Shown: positions 41,438-50,249 of the stretch, one piece after another
Numbering within the stretch: the stretch's first letter is position 1
Layout: every line of letters begins with the position of its first letter
Assembly (NCBI GenBank): GCA_003141095.1
Contig: PLKM01000031.1
Location: 28,020-92,019 of the forward strand
Origin: Acidimicrobiaceae bacterium
GTDB taxonomy: Bacteria; Actinomycetota; Acidimicrobiia; Acidimicrobiales; RAAP-2
Length of the DNA stretch: 64,000 bases
Direction: 5' to 3'
Position numbers and translations under genes: made by a program
Notes under the pieces: generated by a model
The model's database searches: none
Seen by the model: the letters and a program-made list of their open reading frames with translations, nothing else
What the model was told of the DNA's origin: nothing

Positions 41438-42463
41438 ATGAAACTGCGTCGACGAGCTCACACGATGGTCGCCATCGCCCTGGGACTGTCACTCGCCGCA
41501 GTCGCGAGTTCGACGTCATCGGGGGCCGCGGGCACTGCGACCAGTTCGACCCTGGCGACGGTCCCTCGGCTGGAACGCCCCGCGGGAATGGTCATCGCGC
41601 CGAACGGGGTTCTCTTCATCGCGGACGAGCAGTTGAACCAGGTCATCGCTCGTCTCGCCGACGGCAAGCTGCTGGTCGTTGCCGGAACGGGCACCGCCGG
41701 CGACGGGGGCGACGGCGGACTCGCGACAGACGCGCAGCTGAGCGCGCCCGATGGGCTCGCGCGCGCGAGCGACGGAGCGCTCTACGTCACCGATGAGGAC
41801 AGCAACCGCGTGCGAGAGATACTTCTGAACGACAAGATCGCCACCTTCGCCGGCGACGGTTCCAAGAAAACTGGCGCAGCGCTGGCGGTGGGGACGCCCG
41901 CCGCACGGGTCGCACTCTCCCCGAGCGCAGTGGCGGTCGGATCCGGAGGAACCGTCTACGTCGCGAGTGAGAACGAGATCGTGATGGTCTCTCCAGTCGG
42001 ACTCATCAGCGGCGTCGTCAACCTGGCCACCACGCCGGGCGTGAAGCTGCGCTACGGGAACTGCGACCCTCAGGCCCTCGCCACGGCGAGCGGGAACCTT
42101 TTCATCGGCTGCGCTAACAGCGAACAGCTCATCGAGCGGCTCGCGAGCGGGCGCTACGTGATGATCCAAAGGCTCTATCGTCCCCACGACTATCCGGGCA
42201 TCGCCCTCGAGGCAGGCGGAGCGGTGCTCATCGCCAATCATGAGTCGCTGCTCGGCCTTATCGACGGTAAGTCGATCGACCTCATCAAGCTCGACACCTT
42301 CGGCAAGAAGACCCTCGTCGTGCCGAGCGGTGTCGCGGTGTCGGCGAACGGGACCATCTTTATCGATTCACAGTACGGCGACGGCTTCACCTCGGGATCC
42401 GCACTCGCCAAGGTGACGCCCGCGGGCGCGCCCGTGCTCCTCAACTACTGGAAGATGAGTTAG
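41438..42463 (+). CDS. Secreted NHL-repeat-like beta-propeller protein
   Basis: 341 residues from the ATG at 41438, with AGGAGA nine bases upstream. Signal peptide about 1-30 (MKLRRRAHTMVAIALG; cleavage near SSGAAG). Propeller blades repeat: LERPAGMVIAPNGVLFIADEQ, LSAPDGLARASDGALYVTDED, LSPSAVAVGSGGTVYVASEN and VVPSGVAVSANGTIFIDSQ, each with the blade pattern PxGhAhxxxGxhahxD (cited fragments only). Also AGTGTAGDGGDGGLATDAQL, the insertion common in NHL/6-bladed lyase-like proteins. Role unknown, probably extracellular binding. Confidence 0.8.
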   Translation: MKLRRRAHTMVAIALGLSLAAVASSTSSGAAGTATSSTLATVPRLERPAGMVIAPNGVLFIADEQLNQVIARLADGKLLVVAGTGTAGDGGDGGLATDAQLSAPDGLARASDGALYVTDEDSNRVREILLNDKIATFAGDGSKKTGAALAVGTPAARVALSPSAVAVGSGGTVYVASENEIVMVSPVGLISGVVNLATTPGVKLRYGNCDPQALATASGNLFIGCANSEQLIERLASGRYVMIQRLYRPHDYPGIALEAGGAVLIANHESLLGLIDGKSIDLIKLDTFGKKTLVVPSGVAVSANGTIFIDSQYGDGFTSGSALAKVTPAGAPVLLNYWKMS

Positions 42464-42621
42464 GCGTCACGTCGCGCGCGATGATCATGAGCTCGTCTCC
42501 GGCGCTCGATGACGGTCATCTCGTCTACTCGCCGACGCAGGTTCATCGTTGACCTTCTCCTGATCGCGCCCGTAGGGAATCACCCGTGCTGCAGACCAAC
42601 GAAAGGGACTAATGACCCTGT

Positions 42622-42644
42622 TCAATCCCAGGGATCGGGATTGA
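42622..42644. promoter_or_regulatory. Operator-like palindrome before the secreted 216-residue protein
   Basis: TCAATCCC and GGGATTGA, 8-bp arms with a 7-base spacer. The right arm overlaps a GATACT box (42643-42648), so a bound protein would cover the promoter. Confidence 0.45.
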
Positions 42645-42648
42645 TACT
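42643..42648 (+). promoter_or_regulatory. -10 box of the 216-residue secreted protein gene
   Basis: GATACT, then six bases, then the ATG at 42655. It departs from the TANNNT form at position 1. Confidence 0.35.
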
Positions 42649-42654
42649 GAGCCC

Positions 42655-43305
42655 ATGAGAGCCCTTCTGCGTGGACGTGTGTCGAAGTCCTTGATGGTGA
42701 TGCTGTTGGCGATGCTCATGGTCGTTCCTTCGACCATCTCGAGTATCGGCGGCGCGAATGCGTCGGCTGCCACCAATCATTCGAAGTCCAAAGTCACCGT
42801 GGCCACGGGCAGCATCGTCTGCCAGAAAGTGACGGGGACGATCACCCTTTCCCCGCCGGACCGTAAGGGCGGTACGAAGCCCGAGACGATGGTGTGGACC
42901 ATCCACGCGAGCGCGTGCACGACGTCGACGTCGAACGCTTCGCACGTGAAGAGTGGCGGCCTGACCGCCGTCGTCCACGAGGCCACGAATGCGTGTGGCG
43001 CCTTGGTCGGCTCTCAGGCAGTGCACGCGACTTTTACGTGGAGCCCGAAGTCGGTCCATTCGACCGCCGGGACATTCTCAGGCTTCACTTTCCTGCAAAA
43101 CAAGGCCGGTGAGGAGGGATTCACCCTGCCGAACACCCGCGGCACGGCCTCGGTGACGGGATCGTTCGCCGGGAAGAACCACGGCTCCCTCTCGAGGGTC
43201 ACGGTGTACACGAACCTGACGATTGCCAGGTTCAGGACCGTCTGTGAGTCGAAGGCGGGCTTGACTGGCTACAAGATCATCAGCGGCACGGCGAAGTTTT
43301 CCTAA
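42655..43305 (+). CDS. Secreted protein of unknown function, 216 residues
   Basis: Signal peptide about 1-39 (basic start MRALLRGRVSKS, hydrophobic LMVMLLAMLMVV, cleavage near ANASAAT). The mature part is small-residue-rich beta structure with four to five cysteines (IVCQKV, ASACTTS, TNACGAL, TVCESKAG) that may form two disulfides. No family recognised. Flanked by the propeller protein upstream; a palindrome overlaps its promoter. Confidence 0.72.
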   Translation: MRALLRGRVSKSLMVMLLAMLMVVPSTISSIGGANASAATNHSKSKVTVATGSIVCQKVTGTITLSPPDRKGGTKPETMVWTIHASACTTSTSNASHVKSGGLTAVVHEATNACGALVGSQAVHATFTWSPKSVHSTAGTFSGFTFLQNKAGEEGFTLPNTRGTASVTGSFAGKNHGSLSRVTVYTNLTIARFRTVCESKAGLTGYKIISGTAKFS

Positions 43306-43498
43306 GTCGTCACTGACGTCGCCTGGGTCGCCATTTATGGCCGCGACGACGATGCCGGTGCGGTCCAATCACAGCGCCCGCAACTGAAGCGTATGGTCGC
43401 GGGTCGCGTCACGACCGAACAGTCGGCGCGCGTTTCGCTGAGTCGAGGGGTCGAAGATTGCTCCGTCGAGCCTACCTGAAGCCCCACCTATCTCGATG

Positions 43499-44320
43499 TC
43501 AGAAGTCGAAGTCCTTATTGGGCCGGATGACGATCTCGGGGATGTGAACCCGACCCGGCCTGGTCAGCACGAAGAACACCGCGTCCGCGACATCGTCGGG
43601 CTTGATTATGAAATCACTCAGTGCCTCCTGGGCGGCTTCGAGCACGTCATCGGGCAGGCGTTCACCCGGTGCCACGACCGCGTCAATACCCGACATGGCA
43701 ACCACGCCTTCGAGAATCGCCGGATCAACGTTGCGGCCGATGTTGGTGGCCGCGAGACCGGGCATGATGCTCGTGACTTGAATCGGGTCCTCGAGCAGTT
43801 CGAGGCGAAGAGTGTTGGTGATGACGTTGACCGCGTGTTTGGTGGCGCCGTAGACACCCGAGTCGGGGTTGAGCGCCGCGACCGACGAGATATTCACGAT
43901 GTGACCGTGATTGCCCTTCGCCCTCATCGAGCGCACCGCCGCCTGGCAACCGATCAGCAGCGACAGCACATTGGTGTCCAGCATCGATCGCCAACTCTCG
44001 GGGTCACCGTCGGCGATCGTGCCCAGGAATGAGACCCCGGCGTTGTTGACGAAGATGTCCAGCTGACCGGTCTTGTTCACCGCGATATCCACCAGGTTCT
44101 GCACGGAACCGGCGTCTCGGATGTCCGCGACCACGACGACCGATGTGCCGCCGGCGGCGTTGATCTTCGACGCGCTCTCCTCGAGGGCCAGTTTCTCGCG
44201 ACCGGCGAGGACCACGAAGACGCCCTCCAGGCCGAGCCGCTCCGCGATGGCCCTGCCGATGCCACTGGACGCGCCGGTGACGACGGCGCTCTTTCCGGCG
44301 AGCATTGCTTCGTTCGACAT
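43499..44320 (-). CDS. Short-chain dehydrogenase/reductase
   Basis: 273 residues from the ATG at 44320 (GGAG upstream). Classical SDR: cofactor motif TGASSGIGRA, NNAGVSFLG, catalytic Ser in NISSVAALN and YGATKHAVN with Tyr-Lys. The Arg in GRE after beta2 suggests NADP. Substrate unknown. Located near an epoxide-hydrolase-like gene on the same strand, 119 bases apart. Confidence 0.9.
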   Translation of the reverse strand: MSNEAMLAGKSAVVTGASSGIGRAIAERLGLEGVFVVLAGREKLALEESASKINAAGGTSVVVVADIRDAGSVQNLVDIAVNKTGQLDIFVNNAGVSFLGTIADGDPESWRSMLDTNVLSLLIGCQAAVRSMRAKGNHGHIVNISSVAALNPDSGVYGATKHAVNVITNTLRLELLEDPIQVTSIMPGLAATNIGRNVDPAILEGVVAMSGIDAVVAPGERLPDDVLEAAQEALSDFIIKPDDVADAVFFVLTRPGRVHIPEIVIRPNKDFDF

Positions 44321-44438
44321 GGTGGTCTCCAAACACATCTGCGGGCTTCGACATCCCGACGTTGAAGCAGATTACACACGCAACGAAAGTTCCCACGGGC
44401 CCGCCGCGGACTTGGTGCCGAGGAAGAGCCGGGTCGCT

Positions 44439-45410
44439 TCAGCGAAGCGAGGACAGGAACTCCACCAGAGCCTCGTTCGTCTCTTGCGGCCGCTCCTGCT
44501 GGATCCAGTGCCCCGCTCCTTCGATGCTCGTGATGCCGCGAAAGTCCGGAAGTGTCGTCGCCATCGCTTCGGCGGCGCCCGGCATCATGAGCCGCACGGG
44601 ATCGAGGGAGCCCGTGAGGAATCCGGTGGGCATGGCGATCGTCGACGTCGAGATGTCCCTGCCCCGCTCCCAGTTGGCGTCCAGGTTCCGGTAGTAGCTC
44701 AAGGGGCCGAAGAAACCGCTCGCTTCGAAGGCCCGCGCGTAGACGTCGACGTCGGCCTCGGTGATCCACGGCGGCAGGTGTTCGGGGGCGGGATGCAGCG
44801 TGTCGAGCATCCGGGTCCCTTCGCGCGCGGCGGGGGGCAACGGTCCTACGGACATGCCCTCGCCCGATACCGCATAGAGCATGGTGCGGACGTACTTGCG
44901 CGGATCGGACTCCAACTCCTTCTCGGCGAGACCGACCTGCTGGAAGTAGATGATGTAAAAGAATCGATCCGCGAAGATCGACTCGTAGGTGCCAATCGGC
45001 GGAGCCGGTGCCTGCATCAACGGCACGCTCATGTTGTAGATCGCCGATACTCGATCGGGGTGCAGCTTGCCCATCTCCCAGATGACGATGGCGCCCCAGT
45101 CATGGCCCACGAAGGCCGCTTGGTCGTAGCCATAGTGATCGAGCAGACCGCACAGGTCCAGGGTGAGTTGGTCCGAACTGTACTGGGCGACGTCGCCCTG
45201 GGGACGGCTGCTCGCGCCGTAGCCGCGAAGATCGGGCGCCAATGCACGGTAACCGGCATCGCCCAGAGCGACAAGTTGGTGGCGCCACGAGTACCAGAGT
45301 TCGGGGAAGCCGTGACAGAGAACCACCGGCGGGCCGTCGAGCGGGCCGCAACTCGCGACGTGGAGCGTGATTGCGTTGCTGGCGATCTGTTCGTGCGTGA
45401 TCTCACGCAT
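44439..45410 (-). CDS. Alpha/beta hydrolase, soluble epoxide hydrolase-like
   Basis: 323 residues. Oxyanion/HGxP motif CHGFPELWYSWRHQL, nucleophile Asp in FVGHDWGAIVIW, acid in TGSLDPVRLM, and catalytic His in GAGHWIQQERP. An Asp nucleophile with a WGA elbow is typical of epoxide hydrolases and fluoroacetate/haloalkane dehalogenases. Lid-domain Tyr residues (YYRNLDANWERG) favour epoxide hydrolase. GAGGG stands seven bases before the ATG. Confidence 0.9.
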   Translation of the reverse strand: MREITHEQIASNAITLHVASCGPLDGPPVVLCHGFPELWYSWRHQLVALGDAGYRALAPDLRGYGASSRPQGDVAQYSSDQLTLDLCGLLDHYGYDQAAFVGHDWGAIVIWEMGKLHPDRVSAIYNMSVPLMQAPAPPIGTYESIFADRFFYIIYFQQVGLAEKELESDPRKYVRTMLYAVSGEGMSVGPLPPAAREGTRMLDTLHPAPEHLPPWITEADVDVYARAFEASGFFGPLSYYRNLDANWERGRDISTSTIAMPTGFLTGSLDPVRLMMPGAAEAMATTLPDFRGITSIEGAGHWIQQERPQETNEALVEFLSSLR

Positions 45411-45513
45411 GTGGCGACCCTCGCTTTCGGCTCATCGGGTGCGGCTCAGTTGCTCGAGCGTCCATGCCCCGGGGGTGACGTCGCTGACGCTACCATCGCC
45501 GCATTGAACGTGC

Positions 45514-46428
45514 TCAGGTGCGCACGCGCGCGCGGATCGCCGCGATCCACTCGCTCGCGGACTTGCGCGCCTCACTCGCCTCCTCGCGCCGGTCGAGCGC
45601 GTCATCGCCGGTCACCGGGTACGAGCCAAGGAACTTCACGCGGGTCAGGTGCGCCTGGAGGTCGGTCAGGCAGTCGGCGATGAGGTCGTCGGCGACGTGG
45701 CCGTCGAACTCGATGACAAAGCAGTAGTCCCCGAGCCCCAACTTGGTCGGGCGGCTCTCCAATTTCGTCAGGTTGATGTCACGAGCGGCGAAGCGTCCGA
45801 GGATCCCGTAGAGCGAACCCGGACGGTCGGCGTCCTGGAAGCAGACGATCGTGGTGCGGTCGTGTCCCGTCGGAGCCGTGACCGCCTCGCGGCCAACGAC
45901 GACGAAGCGCGTGGCGTTGCCCGGGTGGTCCTCAATGTCACTCGCGACCTGATCGAGTCCGAAGATCGCTCCCGCGATCGACGAGCCCACGGCGGCCCAC
46001 GCCTGGTCGGACTGGGCGACCTCACGGGCGGCCTGGGACGTCGACGTCGTCTGCTCGGTCACCGCCCCGCCCAGCTTCTCAAGGAATCCCCGGCACTGGG
46101 CGAGGGCGTGGACGTAACTCGAGACCTTGGTGATCTCCTCGATCTCCACGCCGGGGCGCGCAAGCAGGTGCAGATGGATGGGCAGGACGATCTCTTCCTC
46201 GATCAGGAGATCGTGATCGAACACGAGGCCGTCAATGGTTGCTGACACCGTTCCCTCGATCGCGTTCTCAAGAGGTACGAGGCCCTGGTCGAGCGTCCCA
46301 TTCGCCACCTGCGCCAGCACTTCAGGAATCGATGCGCACGCCACCGTTTCCACGTTCTTCAGCGTGGCGGCGGCCTCGTGGGAGAAAGTGCCCTCTGGTC
46401 CGAGGTAGCCAACTCGCGTAGGGGTCAT
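45514..46428 (-). CDS. pheA: Prephenate dehydratase
   Basis: 304 residues. Catalytic domain from GYLGPEGTFSHEAA, with VPLENAIEGTVSATIDGL and the TTSTSQAAREV and NATRFVVVGRE motifs. C-terminal ACT domain GSLYGILGRFAARDINLTKLESRP, cited by GSLYGILG and the phenylalanine-sensing ESRP. Converts prephenate to phenylpyruvate, with feedback by phenylalanine. The ATG follows TAACAT at leaderless spacing. Confidence 0.95.
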   Translation of the reverse strand: MTPTRVGYLGPEGTFSHEAAATLKNVETVACASIPEVLAQVANGTLDQGLVPLENAIEGTVSATIDGLVFDHDLLIEEEIVLPIHLHLLARPGVEIEEITKVSSYVHALAQCRGFLEKLGGAVTEQTTSTSQAAREVAQSDQAWAAVGSSIAGAIFGLDQVASDIEDHPGNATRFVVVGREAVTAPTGHDRTTIVCFQDADRPGSLYGILGRFAARDINLTKLESRPTKLGLGDYCFVIEFDGHVADDLIADCLTDLQAHLTRVKFLGSYPVTGDDALDRREEASEARKSASEWIAAIRARVRT

Positions 46429-46434
46429 TACGGG

Positions 46435-46440
46435 ATGTTA
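46435..46440 (-). promoter_or_regulatory. -10 box of pheA
   Basis: TAACAT on the minus strand, six bases before the pheA ATG at 46428. Confidence 0.5.
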
Positions 46441-46534
46441 CTTCGCCCATAATTGGCCTTCGATTGCGCTCGAAAATACCCCGACGCCGTTTCGCCCCTA
46501 CGATGGCAAGGGACCAAAATGAAGGGTTGGCGCA

Positions 46535-47902
46535 ATGGGGCACCAAATGTTTGAGTACAACGCAACGCTCGCTGAAGAGGTGTACGCCTACTGCCGGGAC
46601 CGGCTGACCCACCCGGTGCCGCTGGACTTCGGCAGTCTCTCGCCTGAACCCCTTCCCAACCTCGAGGGTCTCATCCGGCCGCAGGGCAACGACCCGGAAA
46701 AGATTCTCGAGTTCTTCGAACAGCGTTTGGCCCCCCACGTCGTCTCTATCGACTCACCCGGCTTTCTCGCCTTCATCCCCAACGCCCCGACGAAGAACTC
46801 ACTGTTCTTTGACATGGTGGTGGCGTGTTCGGGTCTGAACGGCACCAGTTGGCTCGAATCTGCTGGCGTGGTCGTAGCGGAGAATCAGGCGCTCGAATTC
46901 ATCGCCGAAGTGGCGGGCATGCCCGATGGATCGGGAGGAGCTTTCGTCTCGGGGGGATCGATGGGAAATCTCTCGAGTCTCACGGTCGGACGCGACGTCG
47001 GGCGGACCAAGCACCCCGAACTTCTACCGCACGAGGTGCGATTCGCCATCTCCGCCGACGCGCATTCCAGCATCGGCAAGGCTCTGCACGTGCTCGGCAT
47101 CGAGGCGTTGCTGGTACCCGACGACGACCACCGTTTCACCAGAGCCGGCCTCGAAGCGGTCCTCGCCAACGACCCCAGTCCCGAGAGCGTCATTGGTATC
47201 GTCGCCACGTCGGGAACGACCAATGCGGGCATCGTCGACGATCTCGAGGGACTCGGAAGTTACGCGCGCGAACACGATCTCTGGTTCCACGTTGACGGAG
47301 CGTACGGCGGCGCAGCGCTGTTCTCGCCGACCCATCGCCACCTGCTCGCCGGCATTCGTCACGCCGACAGCTTCATCGTCGACCCCCACAAGTGGCTGTT
47401 CGCCCCGCTCGACTCCTGCGCCCTCGTCTACCGCAACCCCACGGTCGCTCGCAAGGTCCTCGCCCAGCAGGCGAGCTACCTCGACGTGCTGCACGGCAGT
47501 GACGACGAGAACTACGAGTGGAACCCCTCGGACTTCGCGATCCACCTCTCGCGCAGGGCCCGCGGACTGCCCTTCTGGTTCTCGCTGGTCACCAACGGCG
47601 TGAGCGCGTACGAGAGCGCGGTCCAGGCGGGCATCGACCTCGCCGGGCGTACGGTCACCATGATCGAGGAGATGGATCACGTCGAGCTCGTGCGCGAGAG
47701 CAGTCTCTCAATCGTCCTGTACCGACGTCTTGGCTGGAGTCCCGATCGCTACAACGCTTGGAGCCAGCAGTTGCTGCGCGACCAGATCGCCTTCGTGACG
47801 CCCACCAAATGGGAGGGCGAGACGGTGGCCCGTCTCGCGTTCCTGCACCCCGACACGTCGGATGATCTCGTTCGACAGATTCTCGAATCGATGCGCGACT
47901 AG
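46535..47902 (+). CDS. Pyridoxal-dependent amino acid decarboxylase (group II)
   Basis: 455 residues. PLP-fold type I: VSGGSMGNLSSLTVGRD, ATSGTTNAGIVDDL, HVDGAYGGAALF with the pyridine-binding Asp, and SFIVDPHKWLFAPLDS with the Schiff-base Lys. It belongs with aromatic-L-amino-acid, glutamate or 2,4-diaminobutyrate decarboxylases; the substrate cannot be read from sequence. ATG at 46535, or 46547 as an alternative. Its stop overlaps by four bases with the convergent ureohydrolase. Confidence 0.9.
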   Translation: MGHQMFEYNATLAEEVYAYCRDRLTHPVPLDFGSLSPEPLPNLEGLIRPQGNDPEKILEFFEQRLAPHVVSIDSPGFLAFIPNAPTKNSLFFDMVVACSGLNGTSWLESAGVVVAENQALEFIAEVAGMPDGSGGAFVSGGSMGNLSSLTVGRDVGRTKHPELLPHEVRFAISADAHSSIGKALHVLGIEALLVPDDDHRFTRAGLEAVLANDPSPESVIGIVATSGTTNAGIVDDLEGLGSYAREHDLWFHVDGAYGGAALFSPTHRHLLAGIRHADSFIVDPHKWLFAPLDSCALVYRNPTVARKVLAQQASYLDVLHGSDDENYEWNPSDFAIHLSRRARGLPFWFSLVTNGVSAYESAVQAGIDLAGRTVTMIEEMDHVELVRESSLSIVLYRRLGWSPDRYNAWSQQLLRDQIAFVTPTKWEGETVARLAFLHPDTSDDLVRQILESMRD

Positions 47903-48909
47903 CGACCTTTCAGCAGGGGATCGGCGGGGTCGCGCGTCGGTTCGCCCCGCAAGCCCTTACGACGCCAGGCAATGCCGCCGAGTGCTTCGAGGACCACACG
48001 GTTCGCGAGGTACGCGGTGATCTCGGCGTGGTCGTAGGGCGGCGAGACCTCCACCACGTCCATCCCGCCCAGGGGCGTCTGCATGGCGATTCGCCGCACG
48101 GCGTCGAGCAGTTGACGACTGGTGAGCCCACCGGGCTCTGGGGTCCCGGTGCCCGGAGCCGATCCGGGGTCGACGACATCAACATCCACCGACAAGAAGA
48201 CCGCGTCGCAATCCGTCATCGCGATGGCGATCGCCTCGTCGAGCACCGCGTCAAGACCGCGGTTCACGATCTCACTCATCTCGAACGACCGCATGCCCTG
48301 GTCGGCCATCCACTGAAGCGTCGCGGGCTCGGGCCAGTAGCCGCGAAGCCCGATCTGCAAGAAGCGGTCCCCGCGACAGGCGCCCGACTCGATGAGCCGG
48401 CGCATCGGCGTCCCGTGGCCGTAGAGCGAACCGAACTGGCTCTCGCCGGTATCGGCGTGGGCGTCAAAGTGAATCACCGACACTCGTCCCCATCCCACGT
48501 GGCGGGCGATCCCCGTGACGTCGGGAAGGGCGATGGTGTGATCGCCGCCCAGGATGACCGGAATCACCCCCGCCGTCGCGACGGTCGCCACGCGTGCTTC
48601 CAGCGCCTTCAACGACCTTTCGGTGTCGCCCGACGGCATCTCGACGTCGCCGAGGTCCACCACGCCCAACTCGACCAGCGGGTCCACACCGAGGGCGAGA
48701 CTCGGACGCATCCCGTCATGGGGCAGGTAGTCGGTGGTGCGAATAGCTTGGGGCCCGAATCGACATCCAGATCGGTGCGACGTGCCTCCGTCAAAAGGGG
48801 CACCGATGATGAGCGCCCCCGCATCGCGCCACTCGGACGCCACGTCGGGGTCAGCGCCGGGCACGCCCAAGAACGTGGCGTCGGGTCCGTACATGTTGCC
48901 AATTCGCAT
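47899..48909 (-). CDS. Ureohydrolase (agmatinase / guanidino-acid hydrolase family)
   Basis: 336 residues. Binuclear manganese motifs: VILGGDHTIALP, VIHFDAHADTGE and SVDVDVVDPGSAPGTGTPEPGG (cores GGDHT, DAHAD, SVDVDVVDP). It releases urea from a guanidino compound such as agmatine, guanidinobutyrate or guanidinopropionate; the extended substrate loop does not decide between them. AAGGA precedes the ATG. Facing an amino-acid decarboxylase, a polyamine or GABA route is possible, but transcription is convergent rather than shared. Confidence 0.9.
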   Translation of the reverse strand: MRIGNMYGPDATFLGVPGADPDVASEWRDAGALIIGAPFDGGTSHRSGCRFGPQAIRTTDYLPHDGMRPSLALGVDPLVELGVVDLGDVEMPSGDTERSLKALEARVATVATAGVIPVILGGDHTIALPDVTGIARHVGWGRVSVIHFDAHADTGESQFGSLYGHGTPMRRLIESGACRGDRFLQIGLRGYWPEPATLQWMADQGMRSFEMSEIVNRGLDAVLDEAIAIAMTDCDAVFLSVDVDVVDPGSAPGTGTPEPGGLTSRQLLDAVRRIAMQTPLGGMDVVEVSPPYDHAEITAYLANRVVLEALGGIAWRRKGLRGEPTRDPADPLLKGR

Positions 48910-48984
48910 CGAAGTCCTTCTGGTGGCTTTACCTCATTATCACCCAGATCCGCCGTCCGGCGCTCGCCCCACGGCGCCGCGACG

Positions 48985-50211
48985 TCAACTTCTGATCGAG
49001 ATGCTCAACGACTCCAGACCGCGCAGCACAATGTTAGGACGGTAGCGAACCCGCTCATCGTGAAGCGAGATCGACGTGGTGGCGTCCAGCAGTTCGCGAA
49101 TCGCGACGCTCGACTCCAAACGGGCGAGCGGCGCGCCGAGGCAGTGGTGCAGACCGAATCCGAAACCCAGGTGGGGGTTGAGCTCGCGTCGAATGTTCAG
49201 CTCGGTGGGTCGCTCGAAGACGTCGGGGTCGCGGTTGGCCGCGCCCAGCAGAACGAAGACGAACGAACCCTTCTCGATGACGTTCCCGTCAAGCTCGACG
49301 TCGTTCACCATCGACCGGCCGGTGAGCTGCACCGGCGACACCATACGCAGCATCTCCTCGGTCGCCGTCCGGTCGAGCGACGGGTCGTGTCGTAGCTCGC
49401 TCTGGGCGCGTTCGTTGCGAGCGAGCAGCAGCAGCGACCCCGAGATCAGATTCATCGTTGTCTCGTGGCCCGCGACCAGGATCAGAATGGCGGTGGAGAG
49501 CAACTCGCCTTCGCTCAGCTGATCACCACTGTCGCGCGCCGAGATGAGGGCGCTCAACAGGTCGTCGCCGGGATGGCGCCGGCGCTCGGCGAAGAGCTCG
49601 TGGAAGTAGACGCCGAAGTAGAGAATCGCCGCGTCGCGCGCCGCGTGGTCGTCGTCGCTCAGCAGAAAGTCCGGATCGAGGCCGCGGGCCAACATCGCCG
49701 ACTCGGCGTGGAACTTCTGGTGGTCTTCCTTGGGAATGGCGAGCATCTCGCAGATCACCGATACCGGCAGCGACCACGCCAACTCCTCGACCGCGTCGAA
49801 CGGTCCGTCGTCCAGGTGGCGCTCGATCGCCTCTCGAGCCTTCACCCGCACGAAGGGCGTGAGTTCGTGGACGCGCCTCGGTGTAAACGCGCGCTGCACC
49901 AACCCGCGCAGGCGCGTGTGGTCGGGCGGATCTCGAAACAGGAACGGCCGCGTGTCGTTGCCCGTGGCCCGTATCATCGCGAGCTGCTCGTCGCGACGGG
50001 TGCCGCGAAGTCTCGGCCGCTTTGCCTCGTCGAGATTGAGCGAGTCCGCCGAGGCGTCACGGCTGCGCAGCAACGCCAGGCAGTCCGCGTGGCGCGCCAC
50101 CACCCAGTAGCCGCCGGGGGTGAAGTGTACGGGCGCCGACTCGCGGATCTCGTCGAAGAGCGGTCCCGGATCTGTTGACCATCGAGGGTCTGCGGGGTCG
50201 TAATAGTTCAT
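48985..50211 (-). CDS. Cytochrome P450
   Basis: 408 residues from the ATG at 50211 (MNYYDPADPRWS); an upstream extension in the frame is antisense. I-helix ILVAGHETTMNLI, ExxR in TEEMLRMVSPVQ, heme motif FGFGLHHCLGAPLARLE with Cys at about 357. It differs clearly from the tandem pair at 17.8-20.2 kb and has no ferredoxin alongside. TACCAT at leaderless spacing precedes the start. Confidence 0.93.
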   Translation of the reverse strand: MNYYDPADPRWSTDPGPLFDEIRESAPVHFTPGGYWVVARHADCLALLRSRDASADSLNLDEAKRPRLRGTRRDEQLAMIRATGNDTRPFLFRDPPDHTRLRGLVQRAFTPRRVHELTPFVRVKAREAIERHLDDGPFDAVEELAWSLPVSVICEMLAIPKEDHQKFHAESAMLARGLDPDFLLSDDDHAARDAAILYFGVYFHELFAERRRHPGDDLLSALISARDSGDQLSEGELLSTAILILVAGHETTMNLISGSLLLLARNERAQSELRHDPSLDRTATEEMLRMVSPVQLTGRSMVNDVELDGNVIEKGSFVFVLLGAANRDPDVFERPTELNIRRELNPHLGFGFGLHHCLGAPLARLESSVAIRELLDATTSISLHDERVRYRPNIVLRGLESLSISIRS

Positions 50212-50217
50212 CTCGGT

Positions 50218-50223
50218 ATGGTA
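50218..50223 (-). promoter_or_regulatory. -10 box of the third P450 gene
   Basis: TACCAT on the minus strand, six bases before the ATG at 50211. Confidence 0.5.
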
Positions 50224-50249
50224 CCGACCGCAACGCCCCGTCTCGCCTC

